NCBI GenBank assembly: GCA_910579465.1
Contig: CAJTUB010000012.1
Location: 1 to 54,209, forward strand
Length of the DNA: 54,209 nucleotides
Source: an uncultured Lachnospiraceae bacterium
GTDB lineage: Bacteria; Bacillota; Clostridia; Lachnospirales; Lachnospiraceae
Direction: 5' to 3'
The notes under the pieces were generated by a model that was not told the DNA's origin, did no database searches, and saw only the letters and a list, made by a program, of their open reading frames with translations. Positions 7,463 to 14,720 of this stretch are shown piece after piece. Position numbers and translations under genes: made by a program. Each line of letters begins with the position of its first letter. Within the stretch, counting starts at the first letter, position 1.

Positions 7463-8926
7463 ATGTTAAAGTATTTAAAAAATGAGATGAACAGAACCTT
7501 TACGGAAAACGGCGCAGTAACCTATGAAAGCACGATGTCGAACTGTCTGGATTTGTTTGCGACGATTGGCGCAATCCGGAGGGAGTCCGGGCAGGAAATC
7601 ATCAGCCGTTTTGCCAGAGCGTTTGCCGAGAACGCCGATCTTGCAATGAAAATTTTGTTTTTTGGGCGCGATGTGCGTGGCGGCCTGGGGGAGCGCCGGG
7701 TATTTCGTGTGATTGTCAACTGGCTGGCAGATTATGAGCCGGAGGCAGTGCGGAAGAACATTGCCCTGATTCCGGAGTACGGACGCTATGACGACCTGAT
7801 TGCGCTGCTTGGGACGTCCTGCGAAAAGGAAGCGCTGGAGCTTATCAGGGAGCAGCTGAAAAAGGATATGGAGGCAGATACGGAGGTGTCCCTGCTTGCA
7901 AAGTGGCTGCCTTCTGTCAATGCATCCAACAGGGAGACCGTGCGGCAGGGAAAGCATATCGCGGAGTTTCTCGGTATGACGGAGAAGCAGTATCGCAAGA
8001 CCCTGACCGGATTGCGTAAAAAGATTCAGATTCTTGAGAATAAGCTGCGTGAAAGGGACTATTCGTTTGACTATGCGAAGCAACCGTCCAAAGCGATGTT
8101 TAAATACCGGAGGGCATTCGTGCGAAACGATGGCGAAAGATATCAGCAGTTTCTGGAACAGGTGAAAGACGGCACCGCGGTGATGCATACCGGAACGTTG
8201 ATGCCGTATGAGGTTATCATGCCCTGCTTCAACGGCTGGTCTGTCAACAGCAGGCTGTCCGAGTCCGAACGCAGGGCAATGGATGTGACCTGGAATGCCC
8301 TGGAGGATTTCGGTACGGATGAAAATGCGATTGTGGTGGTCGATGGCTCCGGCTCTATGTATGGGTACGGAAATCCTGTGCCGGAAGCGGTGGCGCTGTC
8401 TCTGGGGATTTATTTTGCCGGGCGGAATAGGGGCGCTTTCCATAATCACTTTATCACGTTCTCTGCAAATCCGAAGCTGGTTGAAATCAAGGGGCGTGAT
8501 ATTGCCGAGAAGGTCAGATACTGTGCCGGATTCAACGAGATTGCAAATACGAACCTCCGCGGTGTATTTGAGCTGTTATTAAAAACGGCGGTAAAGCACA
8601 GCGTACCGCAGGAGGATATGCCGAAAAGGCTTTATATTGTTTCTGATATGGAGTTTGATCATTGTATGATGAACGCGGATGTTACGAATTTTGCATATGC
8701 GCGCCGGATATTCGAAAATAGCGGCTACCAGCTGCCGGAGGTCATTTTCTGGAATGTGGCAAGCCGGAACAAGCAGCAGCCGGTAACAAAGAATGAGCAG
8801 GGTGTCGCGCTCGTGTCCGGCTGCACGCCGAGACTGTTTTCCATGATTGCAGGCGGAGCCACGTCCCCGTATGATGTGATGATGGAGGTGATAGAGTCCG
8901 GACGGTATGACGCAATCTCGGCGTAG
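7463..8926 (+). CDS. Ro60-like protein (DUF2828/TROVE-type repeats plus vWA domain)
   Basis: 487 aa. The N-terminal two thirds are helical repeats with FFGRDVRGGLGERR and IPEYGRYDDLIALL, signatures shared by DUF2828 and, more loosely, TROVE/Ro60 proteins. The C-terminal third is a vWA domain with a MIDAS-type DGSGSM near residue 295, a later conserved threonine (ANTNLRG) and LYIVSDMEFD. Ro60 is a ring-shaped RNA-binding protein that holds Y RNAs and misfolded RNAs. ATG 7463 follows GGAGGAAAAGCG. It is co-directional with rtcB and lies downstream of the candidate Y-RNA-like transcript, so a role in RNA binding or quality control is a fair inference. A terminator at 8943-8976 ends the unit. Confidence 0.82.
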   Translation: MLKYLKNEMNRTFTENGAVTYESTMSNCLDLFATIGAIRRESGQEIISRFARAFAENADLAMKILFFGRDVRGGLGERRVFRVIVNWLADYEPEAVRKNIALIPEYGRYDDLIALLGTSCEKEALELIREQLKKDMEADTEVSLLAKWLPSVNASNRETVRQGKHIAEFLGMTEKQYRKTLTGLRKKIQILENKLRERDYSFDYAKQPSKAMFKYRRAFVRNDGERYQQFLEQVKDGTAVMHTGTLMPYEVIMPCFNGWSVNSRLSESERRAMDVTWNALEDFGTDENAIVVVDGSGSMYGYGNPVPEAVALSLGIYFAGRNRGAFHNHFITFSANPKLVEIKGRDIAEKVRYCAGFNEIANTNLRGVFELLLKTAVKHSVPQEDMPKRLYIVSDMEFDHCMMNADVTNFAYARRIFENSGYQLPEVIFWNVASRNKQQPVTKNEQGVALVSGCTPRLFSMIAGGATSPYDVMMEVIESGRYDAISA

Positions 8927-8942
8927 GAATGGATTTTTCAGC

Positions 8943-8976
8943 AAACGGGGCTGTTGCATGAAGCGCAGCCCCGTTT
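8943..8976 (+). terminator. Terminator of the rtcB operon
   Basis: AAACGGGGCTG (8943-8953) and CAGCCCCGTTT (8966-8976) form a perfect 11-bp stem 17 bp after the vWA gene stop. The T tract is short and interrupted. Confidence 0.7.
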
Positions 8977-9017
8977 ACTATTTAACCGTACCGTGGAACC
9001 TTAAGGCAGATAATTCA

Positions 9018-9046
9018 TTGTACTTTAGATAGGAGTATGCTATAAT
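9018..9046 (+). promoter_or_regulatory. Predicted promoter of the OmpR-type two-component operon
   Basis: TTGTAC (9018-9023), 17-bp spacer and TATAAT (9041-9046), with TGC immediately before as an extended -10. Confidence 0.65.
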
Positions 9047-9126
9047 TTTTGAATAAAGTTCATAATAAACTGTGACGCTGGAGGTTATCCGTGGCGTTTC
9101 AGAGAGTAGGAGGAGGTTCGCAGAAT

Positions 9127-9819
9127 ATGAAGGTTCTCTTGGTGGAGGATGATGTGGAAATCAGCGATATGCTAAAGAATTTCCTGACAACCGAAGGCTT
9201 TGAGGTCGTGGCGGCCTACGACGGGGAGAGCGCGTGCGAAAGCTTTTCCGAAGGGGACTACAGTGTTGTCCTGCTGGACCTTATGATACCGAAGCGGAGC
9301 GGCATGGAAGTGATGAAGGCAATCCGGGAAAAAAGTACGGTGCCGATTCTGATTCTGTCTGCGAAGGATACGGATTCCGACAAAACGCTGGGACTGGCGC
9401 TGGGAGCGGATGATTACATTACGAAGCCGTTTTCCGTGACGGAGGTGCTGGCAAGAATCAAGGCAAATATCAGGCGGACGACAGTCTATGCGGCAGGCGC
9501 GCCTGCGGAGGAGAGCGTGATTACAAGAGGCGCCCTTACAATCAATACAAAGGATTATTCGGTGTGGAAGAACGGGAAGAGGCTTGAGCTGACGGCAAAG
9601 GAGTTTGAGATTTTAAAGCTGCTTATGAAGCATCCGGACAGGGTTTATACGAAGGAGCAGCTGTATTCCCTGATATGGAAGGATGCTTATTTTGACGATG
9701 AAAATGCCGTTAATGTCCATATCAGCAGGCTGCGCGGCAAAATAGAGGAGAATCCCCGTGCGCCGCAGTACGTTGTTACGGTCTGGGGCATCGGCTATAA
9801 GTTAGGAGAGACGGGATGA
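9127..9819 (+). CDS. OmpR/PhoB-family response regulator
   Basis: About 230 aa. The receiver domain opens with KVLLVEDDVEIS; the phosphorylated aspartate is in VVLLDLMIPKRSG, the switch threonine/serine region is ILILSAKD and the lysine is in YITKPF. A linker of about 20 residues leads to a winged-helix domain (LELTAKEFEILKLLMKHP ... VNVHISRLRGKIE). ATG 9127 has AGGAGG 9-13 bases ahead; the earlier GTG at 9091 lacks this. It overlaps the kinase by 4 bp (ATGA). With the kinase and the ABC genes behind it, the layout is that of a cell-envelope stress or antimicrobial-peptide resistance module. Confidence 0.9.
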   Translation: MKVLLVEDDVEISDMLKNFLTTEGFEVVAAYDGESACESFSEGDYSVVLLDLMIPKRSGMEVMKAIREKSTVPILILSAKDTDSDKTLGLALGADDYITKPFSVTEVLARIKANIRRTTVYAAGAPAEESVITRGALTINTKDYSVWKNGKRLELTAKEFEILKLLMKHPDRVYTKEQLYSLIWKDAYFDDENAVNVHISRLRGKIEENPRAPQYVVTVWGIGYKLGETG

Positions 9820-10751
9820 GTCATGGGGCAGTGATATTTTTTCTGGTATGTAGTATTATTTTTTTGCTGCTGGTCGTTTTTTACCAGCGCTTTGCGTTCA
9901 GAAAAGGAACGCAGGAGAAGTTAGATACAATTAGCCGGAAGCTGTCGGAGATTGTGGAGAATGACAGCGACGAGAAGGTCATGGTATTTACGGATAATCG
10001 GGCGCTGCAGGAACTGTGCGGACAGATAAACCGGGTACTGGTGGACCGGCAGAGGATAAAGGTGGAGTTCCGGAGGCAGGAGCTCTCCCAGAGAAGGATG
10101 CTTGCGAATATTTCCCACGATATAAAGACGCCCCTGACGGTTATTCTGGGCTATCTGGAGATTATGCGTCTGGAGAAGAAAGAGGATGAGGCGCTGCGGA
10201 AAACGGAGGCAAAGGCAGTACAGGTGATGGAGCTGATAAACCGGTTTTTCACGTTGGCGAAGCTGGAGGCAGGGGATATCAGGATAGAAGTCAGTAAAAT
10301 CAATCTCAGCGAGCTGTGCCGGGAGACAATACTGGGTTTTTATGAGCTGCTGCTTCAAAGGAAGCTTACGGTAGAGGTAGAGATTCCGGAGCAGGATTTT
10401 TATGTGTGGGGAGAAAAGGAGTCGGTTGACCGGATTTTGTGCAATCTTTTGTCAAATGCGATACGCTATGGCAGCGACGGGAACTATGTCGGTGCCTTTC
10501 TTCGCGAGGAGGGCGGCTTTATCTGCGTAGATATTGTGGATAAGGGAAAAGGAATTGAGAAAGAATGCAGGGAAAGCGTTTTTGAAAGACTTTATACTAC
10601 GGAGGACTCCCGGAACCGCGGGATACAGGGAAACGGTCTGGGGCTTACGATTGCCAGGAACCTGGCGCGCCAGATGGGCGGGGATTTAGTCCTGGAAAGC
10701 GAGCCCGGCGTGAAAACGGTGTTTACGGTAAAATTGAAAAAATTCTCATAA
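9816..10751 (+). CDS. Membrane sensor histidine kinase
   Basis: 311 aa with one clear N-terminal membrane helix (IFFLVCSIIFLLLVVFY) and almost no extracellular domain, as in intramembrane-sensing kinases. The H-box is NISHDIKTPLTVILGY near residue 105, the N-box NLLSNAIRYG, the G1 box DKGKGI and the G2 box GNGLGLTIAR, so both DHp and ATPase domains are complete. Kinases of this shape often detect drug stress through a partner ABC transporter; here an ABC ATPase and permease follow directly. Its start overlaps the response regulator stop. Confidence 0.9.
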   Translation: MSHGAVIFFLVCSIIFLLLVVFYQRFAFRKGTQEKLDTISRKLSEIVENDSDEKVMVFTDNRALQELCGQINRVLVDRQRIKVEFRRQELSQRRMLANISHDIKTPLTVILGYLEIMRLEKKEDEALRKTEAKAVQVMELINRFFTLAKLEAGDIRIEVSKINLSELCRETILGFYELLLQRKLTVEVEIPEQDFYVWGEKESVDRILCNLLSNAIRYGSDGNYVGAFLREEGGFICVDIVDKGKGIEKECRESVFERLYTTEDSRNRGIQGNGLGLTIARNLARQMGGDLVLESEPGVKTVFTVKLKKFS

Positions 10752-10771
10752 AAAATACGGCGAAAGAAATT

Positions 10772-10815
10772 TGTAAGAATACTGCAAGGGTTTTGAAAAA
10801 CGGGACTGTTACAAT
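10772..10815 (+). promoter_or_regulatory. Candidate response-regulator operator and promoter for the ABC genes
   Basis: TGTAAG (10772-10777) and TGCAAG (10783-10788) are direct repeats 11 bp apart, the spacing used by OmpR-family dimers. They abut the expected -35 zone of a TACAAT -10 at 10810-10815 that lacks a good -35, as expected for an activated promoter. Confidence 0.45.
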
Positions 10816-10840
10816 GGTTTTTGGAAAGGAGGCAGTTGAG

Positions 10841-11758
10841 ATGTCTTATGTGTTACAAACAAATCAGCTTACAAAGATCATTGACGGCAGGGAATTGGTG
10901 AAGGACGTGAATCTTCATGTAAAAAAGGGAGAGATTTACGGGTTCCTCGGACCGAACGGCGCCGGGAAAACAACGGTAATGAAGATGATTACAAACCTGT
11001 GGAAGCCGACCGGAGGCAGCATAGAGCTGTTCGGGGAGACGCTTACCCCCGGTTCCTGCGAGGTGCTAAAAAGAATGGGGAGCATCATAGAGTTTCCATG
11101 CTTTTACGAGCACATGAGCGGAAGGGAGAATTTGCAGCTTCATTGTGAATATATGGGCTGTCATATCCCGGGCAGTGTGGAGGAGAGCCTTGCCATGCTG
11201 GGACTGACGGAGGCTGCGGAGAAGCCGGTGAAGCGGTATTCGCTGGGAATGAAGCAGCGCCTCGGGATTGCCCGGGCGATTCTTTGTAAGCCGGAACTTC
11301 TGGTGTTAGACGAACCGACGAACGGGCTTGACCCTGCCGGAATCAAGCAGGTCAGGGAGTTATTTAAAATGTTGTGTACGGAATACGGAATTACGCTTAT
11401 GATATCGAGCCATATGCTTTCGGAGGTGGAAAGCATCGCGGATACGATTGGCCTGCTTCATCATGGCGCTATGGTAAGGGAGGTTTCGATGAAGGAGATT
11501 GCCGGGACGGGTACGGTATATATCGAGCTTACGGTAGAAAATATAAAAAAAGCTGCCTATGTGCTTGCCGATAAGCTGGCGCTGCACAATTTTAAGATTT
11601 CCGGCGAACAGGATATCCGTATTTATGACGGGCAGGCAGATACGAAGGAGATTGCCGGGACACTGGCGCTGCATGGTGTAGGGATTGTTTCGATTTGCAG
11701 GAAATCGGAAAGCCTGGAGGATTATTTCCTGAGGATGACAAAGGAGGCGGTGCGGTAA
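10841..11758 (+). CDS. ABC transporter ATPase, bacitracin/lantibiotic protection type
   Basis: About 305 aa. Walker A is GPNGAGKTT, the signature is YSLGMKQRLGIA, Walker B is LLVLDEPTNGLDPAG, and the switch histidine is in ISSHMLSEV. The 80-residue C-terminal extension is typical of BcrA/LanF-type ATPases that power ABC-2 permeases. ATG 10841 has AAAGGAGG 9 bases ahead; the upstream in-frame ATG at 10793 lies inside the promoter. The stop overlaps the permease start by one base (TAATG). The candidate operator just upstream ties it to the adjacent two-component system. Drug or peptide export is inferred; the substrate is unknown. Confidence 0.88.
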   Translation: MSYVLQTNQLTKIIDGRELVKDVNLHVKKGEIYGFLGPNGAGKTTVMKMITNLWKPTGGSIELFGETLTPGSCEVLKRMGSIIEFPCFYEHMSGRENLQLHCEYMGCHIPGSVEESLAMLGLTEAAEKPVKRYSLGMKQRLGIARAILCKPELLVLDEPTNGLDPAGIKQVRELFKMLCTEYGITLMISSHMLSEVESIADTIGLLHHGAMVREVSMKEIAGTGTVYIELTVENIKKAAYVLADKLALHNFKISGEQDIRIYDGQADTKEIAGTLALHGVGIVSICRKSESLEDYFLRMTKEAVR

Positions 11759-12462
11759 TGTTAAAGCTGATTCGGCTTGAATGGAAGAAAAATAATATTG
11801 TAAAATACATCTGCGGGGTAGCGGTGCTGGCGCTCCTGCTCTGCCTGTTCCTGTTTGCGCTTGCCTTTCTTGGGATTGCAGAGGAGCCGGACGGGACGTT
11901 GGATGCGGCAGAGGGGATGAATATGATTTCCGCCCCGGTTGAATTGTTTACCAGTATGTCCTTTTTGATTTTTACAAGCGTTATGCTGGCTTCCTTTCTT
12001 GTAAGCCCATACAAAAATAAAACGATGAACCTGATGTTTTCCTATCCGATAAAGCGGCAGAAGATTTTGGTGGCACAGATGGCAGCCGTATGGCTCTTTA
12101 ACTTTTTTGCCCTGCTTGTAACAAAGCTGCTGATTTATGCCTGCATCTCTGCAGGGGCGAAAACAATGCGCTCTTCCTTTGAAATCGATGTTGATATGGG
12201 AAGCCTGTCGTTTTACGTTTCTCTTCTGACAAAGACCGTCGTGATTGTCAGTATGAGCTTTATTGCTTTATTTGTCGGGCTTGCGGTAAAATCGTCAAAG
12301 GCAACGATTATTACTTCCTTTTTGCTGATTTTTCTTACCCAGGCAAACGTCGGAGACGTTTCGCTTGCCGGGAATGCGGCAGTTCCTGTAATTTTGACGG
12401 TCGTGTCGTTCCTGTTTGCAGGCTTGTCTGTCTGCCGTGTGGAAACAAGGGATTTGCCGTAG
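11758..12462 (+). CDS. ABC-2 type permease partner
   Basis: About 234 aa with six predicted membrane helices, starting ICGVAVLALLLCLFLFALAF and ending with a pair around ATIITSFLLIFLTQ and AAVPVILTVVSFLFAGLSV. The cytoplasmic stretch SPYKNKTMNLMFSYPIKRQK is the conserved coupling region of LanE/BcrB-like permeases. ATG 11758 shares its A with the ATPase stop, so translation is coupled. There is one permease, so the transporter is probably a homodimer of this subunit with two ATPases. Confidence 0.85.
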   Translation: MLKLIRLEWKKNNIVKYICGVAVLALLLCLFLFALAFLGIAEEPDGTLDAAEGMNMISAPVELFTSMSFLIFTSVMLASFLVSPYKNKTMNLMFSYPIKRQKILVAQMAAVWLFNFFALLVTKLLIYACISAGAKTMRSSFEIDVDMGSLSFYVSLLTKTVVIVSMSFIALFVGLAVKSSKATIITSFLLIFLTQANVGDVSLAGNAAVPVILTVVSFLFAGLSVCRVETRDLP

Positions 12463-12500
12463 GATATCTGTATCAGGGTTCTGGTTTGTTTCCGGTTGAA

Positions 12501-12773
12501 TTACTTTCCAAATAAATCTGCGTGTGTGCCGGTACGGTCTAATTTCAATTCATTGTTCGTTTGTTTGTATAGGAGCAGCCAATCCGGTTCTATGTGGCAC
12601 TCTCTGTATCCGGCATAATTGCCGCTTAAAATATGGTCTTTATTTTTAGGCGGCAATGGTGCAGGAATACGGAGTGTATCAATTGCCTGCTGTAGCAGGG
12701 ACATATTGTAGCCGCGTTTTACACAGGCTTTAAAGTCTTTCTTAAATCTGGAGGAGTATCGTATAGCAAGCAT
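12501..12773 (-). CDS. YafQ-family toxin (RelE/ParE superfamily mRNA interferase)
   Basis: 90 aa, full length for the family. It starts MLAIRYSSRFKKDFK and ends with the YafQ hallmark RTGTHADLFGK; YRECHIEPDWLLLYK forms the central strands, with the conserved H and D/W positions, and the terminal histidine near residue 84 is the expected catalytic one. Such toxins cut mRNA at the ribosome. The gene is 2 bp downstream of the antitoxin gene, and the pair runs against the neighbouring operons. No 3' terminator is evident. Confidence 0.88.
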   Translation of the reverse strand: MLAIRYSSRFKKDFKACVKRGYNMSLLQQAIDTLRIPAPLPPKNKDHILSGNYAGYRECHIEPDWLLLYKQTNNELKLDRTGTHADLFGK

Positions 12774-12775
12774 AC

Positions 12776-12985
12776 TTAATCCTCCATCAATTCAGCAAAT
12801 AAAGCTTCCGTACTGCCGGTGAATACAGTGCCACCACCGTGTTCCAGCTCCTCCATTGCGGCAATTGTTTCGGCATTTGGCGTTTCGTCAGGGATTGCTG
12901 CCCCTTGCAGATATGCGACAATATAATACATTTTGCTATCCGGTATCTGATCGATAATGCTTTTGGCAAGTTCTTTATAGCTCAT
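12776..12985 (-). CDS. RelB/DinJ-like antitoxin
   Basis: 69 aa immediately upstream of the YafQ-like toxin. The C-terminal half (NAETIAAMEELEHGGG ... STEALFAELMED) is the toxin-neutralising segment usual in partners of YafQ/RelE toxins. The N-terminal part (SYKELAKSIIDQIPDSKMYY) is helical and not a typical ribbon-helix-helix, so DNA binding is uncertain. The start follows GAAAGGAAG. A near-consensus promoter lies about 75 bp upstream. Confidence 0.8.
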   Translation of the reverse strand: MSYKELAKSIIDQIPDSKMYYIVAYLQGAAIPDETPNAETIAAMEELEHGGGTVFTGSTEALFAELMED

Positions 12986-13059
12986 GGTAACACTTCCTTT
13001 CGGGATTATTGTATGTAGCTGTGTATGGTTTTAGCAATCTGCTTTTTCTGCATGGTTAA

Positions 13060-13088
13060 AGTGTAAATTAGAATAGGTAAAATGTCAA
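13060..13088 (-). promoter_or_regulatory. Promoter of the toxin-antitoxin pair
   Basis: Read on the - strand: TTGACA (13088-13083), 17-bp spacer, TACACT (13065-13060). Confidence 0.65.
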
Positions 13089-13144
13089 GTAATTACAGAA
13101 TGGAAAAGGGCGGATGATTTCCGGAAAAAATAACAGAAAACTAC

Positions 13145-13173
13145 CTGACAGTCTTCAATGAATGCGGTATAAT
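13145..13173 (+). promoter_or_regulatory. Promoter of the LytTR/GHKL operon
   Basis: CTGACA (13145-13150), 17-bp spacer and a perfect TATAAT (13168-13173), 56 bp before the ATG. Confidence 0.7.
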
Positions 13174-13229
13174 ATCCGTGAAGCAAAACGAGTAAGAGGA
13201 AACTGGAATTTACCGGAAGGAGAACGGCC

Positions 13230-13934
13230 ATGTCATACCGAATTGCCATTACGGACGACAATCCTGCTGATATCACGTATATCAGCTCTATTCTAAAGCA
13301 GTGGGCGGATGCGAGGGGGCTTTCCGTGCATATTGATTCGTATCCGTCTGCGGAGGCGTTTCTGTTCCGGTATGAGGAGGAGCCTTCCTGTGATATGATT
13401 CTTCTTGATATTGAAATGCCGGGCATGGACGGGGTGACTATGGCGAAGACGCTCCGGGAGAAAAACAGCACGGCGGTTATTGTATTTATTACGGGCTATT
13501 CCGACTATATTGCGGAGGGGTACGAGGTAGCGGCGCTGCATTACCTGATGAAGCCGGTGGAACCCGGCAGGTTCATGCAGGTGCTGGACCGTGCCGTGGA
13601 GCAGCTCTGCCGTGCGGAAAAGCTGCTGACGGTGAAAACTGCAGAGGAGATTGTCCGTATTCCTATGGGGAAGGTGCTGTTTCTGGAGGCGGCACGGAAT
13701 TATGTGACAATTCATACCGAGGACCGGGGGGAGTTTGTCGTCCGCCACAAGCTGGGGGATTTTGAAAGAGAGCTGGACGAACGCTTTTTGCGGGTCGGGC
13801 GCTCTTATATCGTGAATCTGACGCGGCTTTACCGTATTGCAAAGAGTGAGCTTTTGTTTCCTGACGGGACGGTCCTGCCGTTGCCGCGAGGGGCTTACGA
13901 TACGCTGAACCGTGCCATTATTGACAGATTGTAA
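13230..13934 (+). CDS. LytTR-family response regulator
   Basis: 234 aa. The receiver has TDDNPADI acidic residues, the phospho-acceptor in MILLDIEMPGMDG and lysine in YLMKPVEP. The C-terminal LytTR domain spans about residues 135-230: RIPMGKVLFLEAARNYVTIH, FLRVGRSYIVNLTRL and LPLPRGAYDTLNRA. LytTR domains bind pairs of about 9-bp direct repeats two helical turns apart, and such a pair occurs at 14625-14654 ahead of the ABC exporter genes. ATG 13230 follows GGAAGGAG. The partner kinase starts 11 bp later. Confidence 0.92.
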   Translation: MSYRIAITDDNPADITYISSILKQWADARGLSVHIDSYPSAEAFLFRYEEEPSCDMILLDIEMPGMDGVTMAKTLREKNSTAVIVFITGYSDYIAEGYEVAALHYLMKPVEPGRFMQVLDRAVEQLCRAEKLLTVKTAEEIVRIPMGKVLFLEAARNYVTIHTEDRGEFVVRHKLGDFERELDERFLRVGRSYIVNLTRLYRIAKSELLFPDGTVLPLPRGAYDTLNRAIIDRL

Positions 13935-13945
13935 AGGAGGCTGTT

Positions 13946-14611
13946 ATGGCTTTTTTATCGCGCTATATTGACAAACGGCTGTCGGCTTATCAGCGGGAGC
14001 TGGTAGATACCCATTACAAGGAGGTGGATACGATGTACCGGAAGATGCGCGGGTGGCGGCATGACTACCGGAACCATATCGGCACCATGAAGGCGCTGGC
14101 GCAGTCCGGCAATACGGAGGAGCTTTTGCGGTATCTGGATATGCTCGAGTCGGACCTGAATACCGTGGACATGCCGGTAAAGACCGGGAACCCGATGGCA
14201 GACGCAATATTAGGAAGTAAGCTGGCACTGGCAGCGGAAAAGCATATTCCTGTTAAAACAACCGTACAGATTCCGGTGAAGTTCAGCTTTCCTGAGCTGG
14301 ATTTGTGCGTAATTCTCGGGAACCTGCTGGATAACGCGATTGAAGCGAGCCTGTCCCTGCCTGAAAAGGAGCGGATGATACGGGTGTATATGGATATCAA
14401 GGAAACCAGGCTGTATCTGTCGGTTACGAACCTGTGCGCGGGGAAAAAGCTTTTAAAGACCGGCGGGCGTTTTGCTACCGGGAAGGGCGCCGGGCACGGC
14501 TTCGGCCTTGTCCGCATCGATACGATTGTAGAGCGCCACGGCGGGTATCTTTCCCGGAACAGCGAGGACGGCGCGTTTACGACAGAGATACTGCTGCCGT
14601 TGGATGAATGA
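13946..14611 (+). CDS. Cytosolic GHKL sensor kinase (AgrC/LytS-like catalytic part)
   Basis: 221 aa and no membrane segment, unlike AgrC-type kinases with six or seven helices. The histidine box is WRHDYRNHI near residue 32, and the ATPase has NLLDNAIEAS (N-box) and GHGFGLVRID (G-box). A short coiled coil (YQRELVDTHYKEVDTMYRK) leads into the DHp helix. The kinase may sense a cytosolic cue or depend on a membrane partner elsewhere. AAAGGAGG precedes ATG 13946. It is cotranscribed with the LytTR regulator. Confidence 0.88.
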   Translation: MAFLSRYIDKRLSAYQRELVDTHYKEVDTMYRKMRGWRHDYRNHIGTMKALAQSGNTEELLRYLDMLESDLNTVDMPVKTGNPMADAILGSKLALAAEKHIPVKTTVQIPVKFSFPELDLCVILGNLLDNAIEASLSLPEKERMIRVYMDIKETRLYLSVTNLCAGKKLLKTGGRFATGKGAGHGFGLVRIDTIVERHGGYLSRNSEDGAFTTEILLPLDE

Positions 14612-14624
14612 ACTGGGGCTGCAA

Positions 14625-14689
14625 TTCGTCCCTCCTGTGATACGGTTCGTCCCTTGAATCGCATGGCAGGAGGGATTTTGTGTTACAAT
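14625..14689 (+). promoter_or_regulatory. LytTR-type direct-repeat operator and promoter of the ABC exporter
   Basis: TTCGTCCCT occurs at 14625-14633 and again at 14646-14654, 21 bp apart on the same helical face. A TACAAT -10 follows at 14684-14689 with no recognisable -35 where one should be, so activation by the bound regulator is expected. An overlapping inverted repeat (TCCCTCCTG / CAGGAGGGA) spans the same stretch. Confidence 0.6.
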
Positions 14690-14720
14690 ACGGTCAGAAA
14701 TTGAGAAAGGAGACCGCAAA

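Noticed and set aside
7475..8449. 324-aa - strand frame opposite the DUF2828 gene
   Set aside because: Histidine/arginine-rich antisense translation with no domain; the + strand product has clear motifs.
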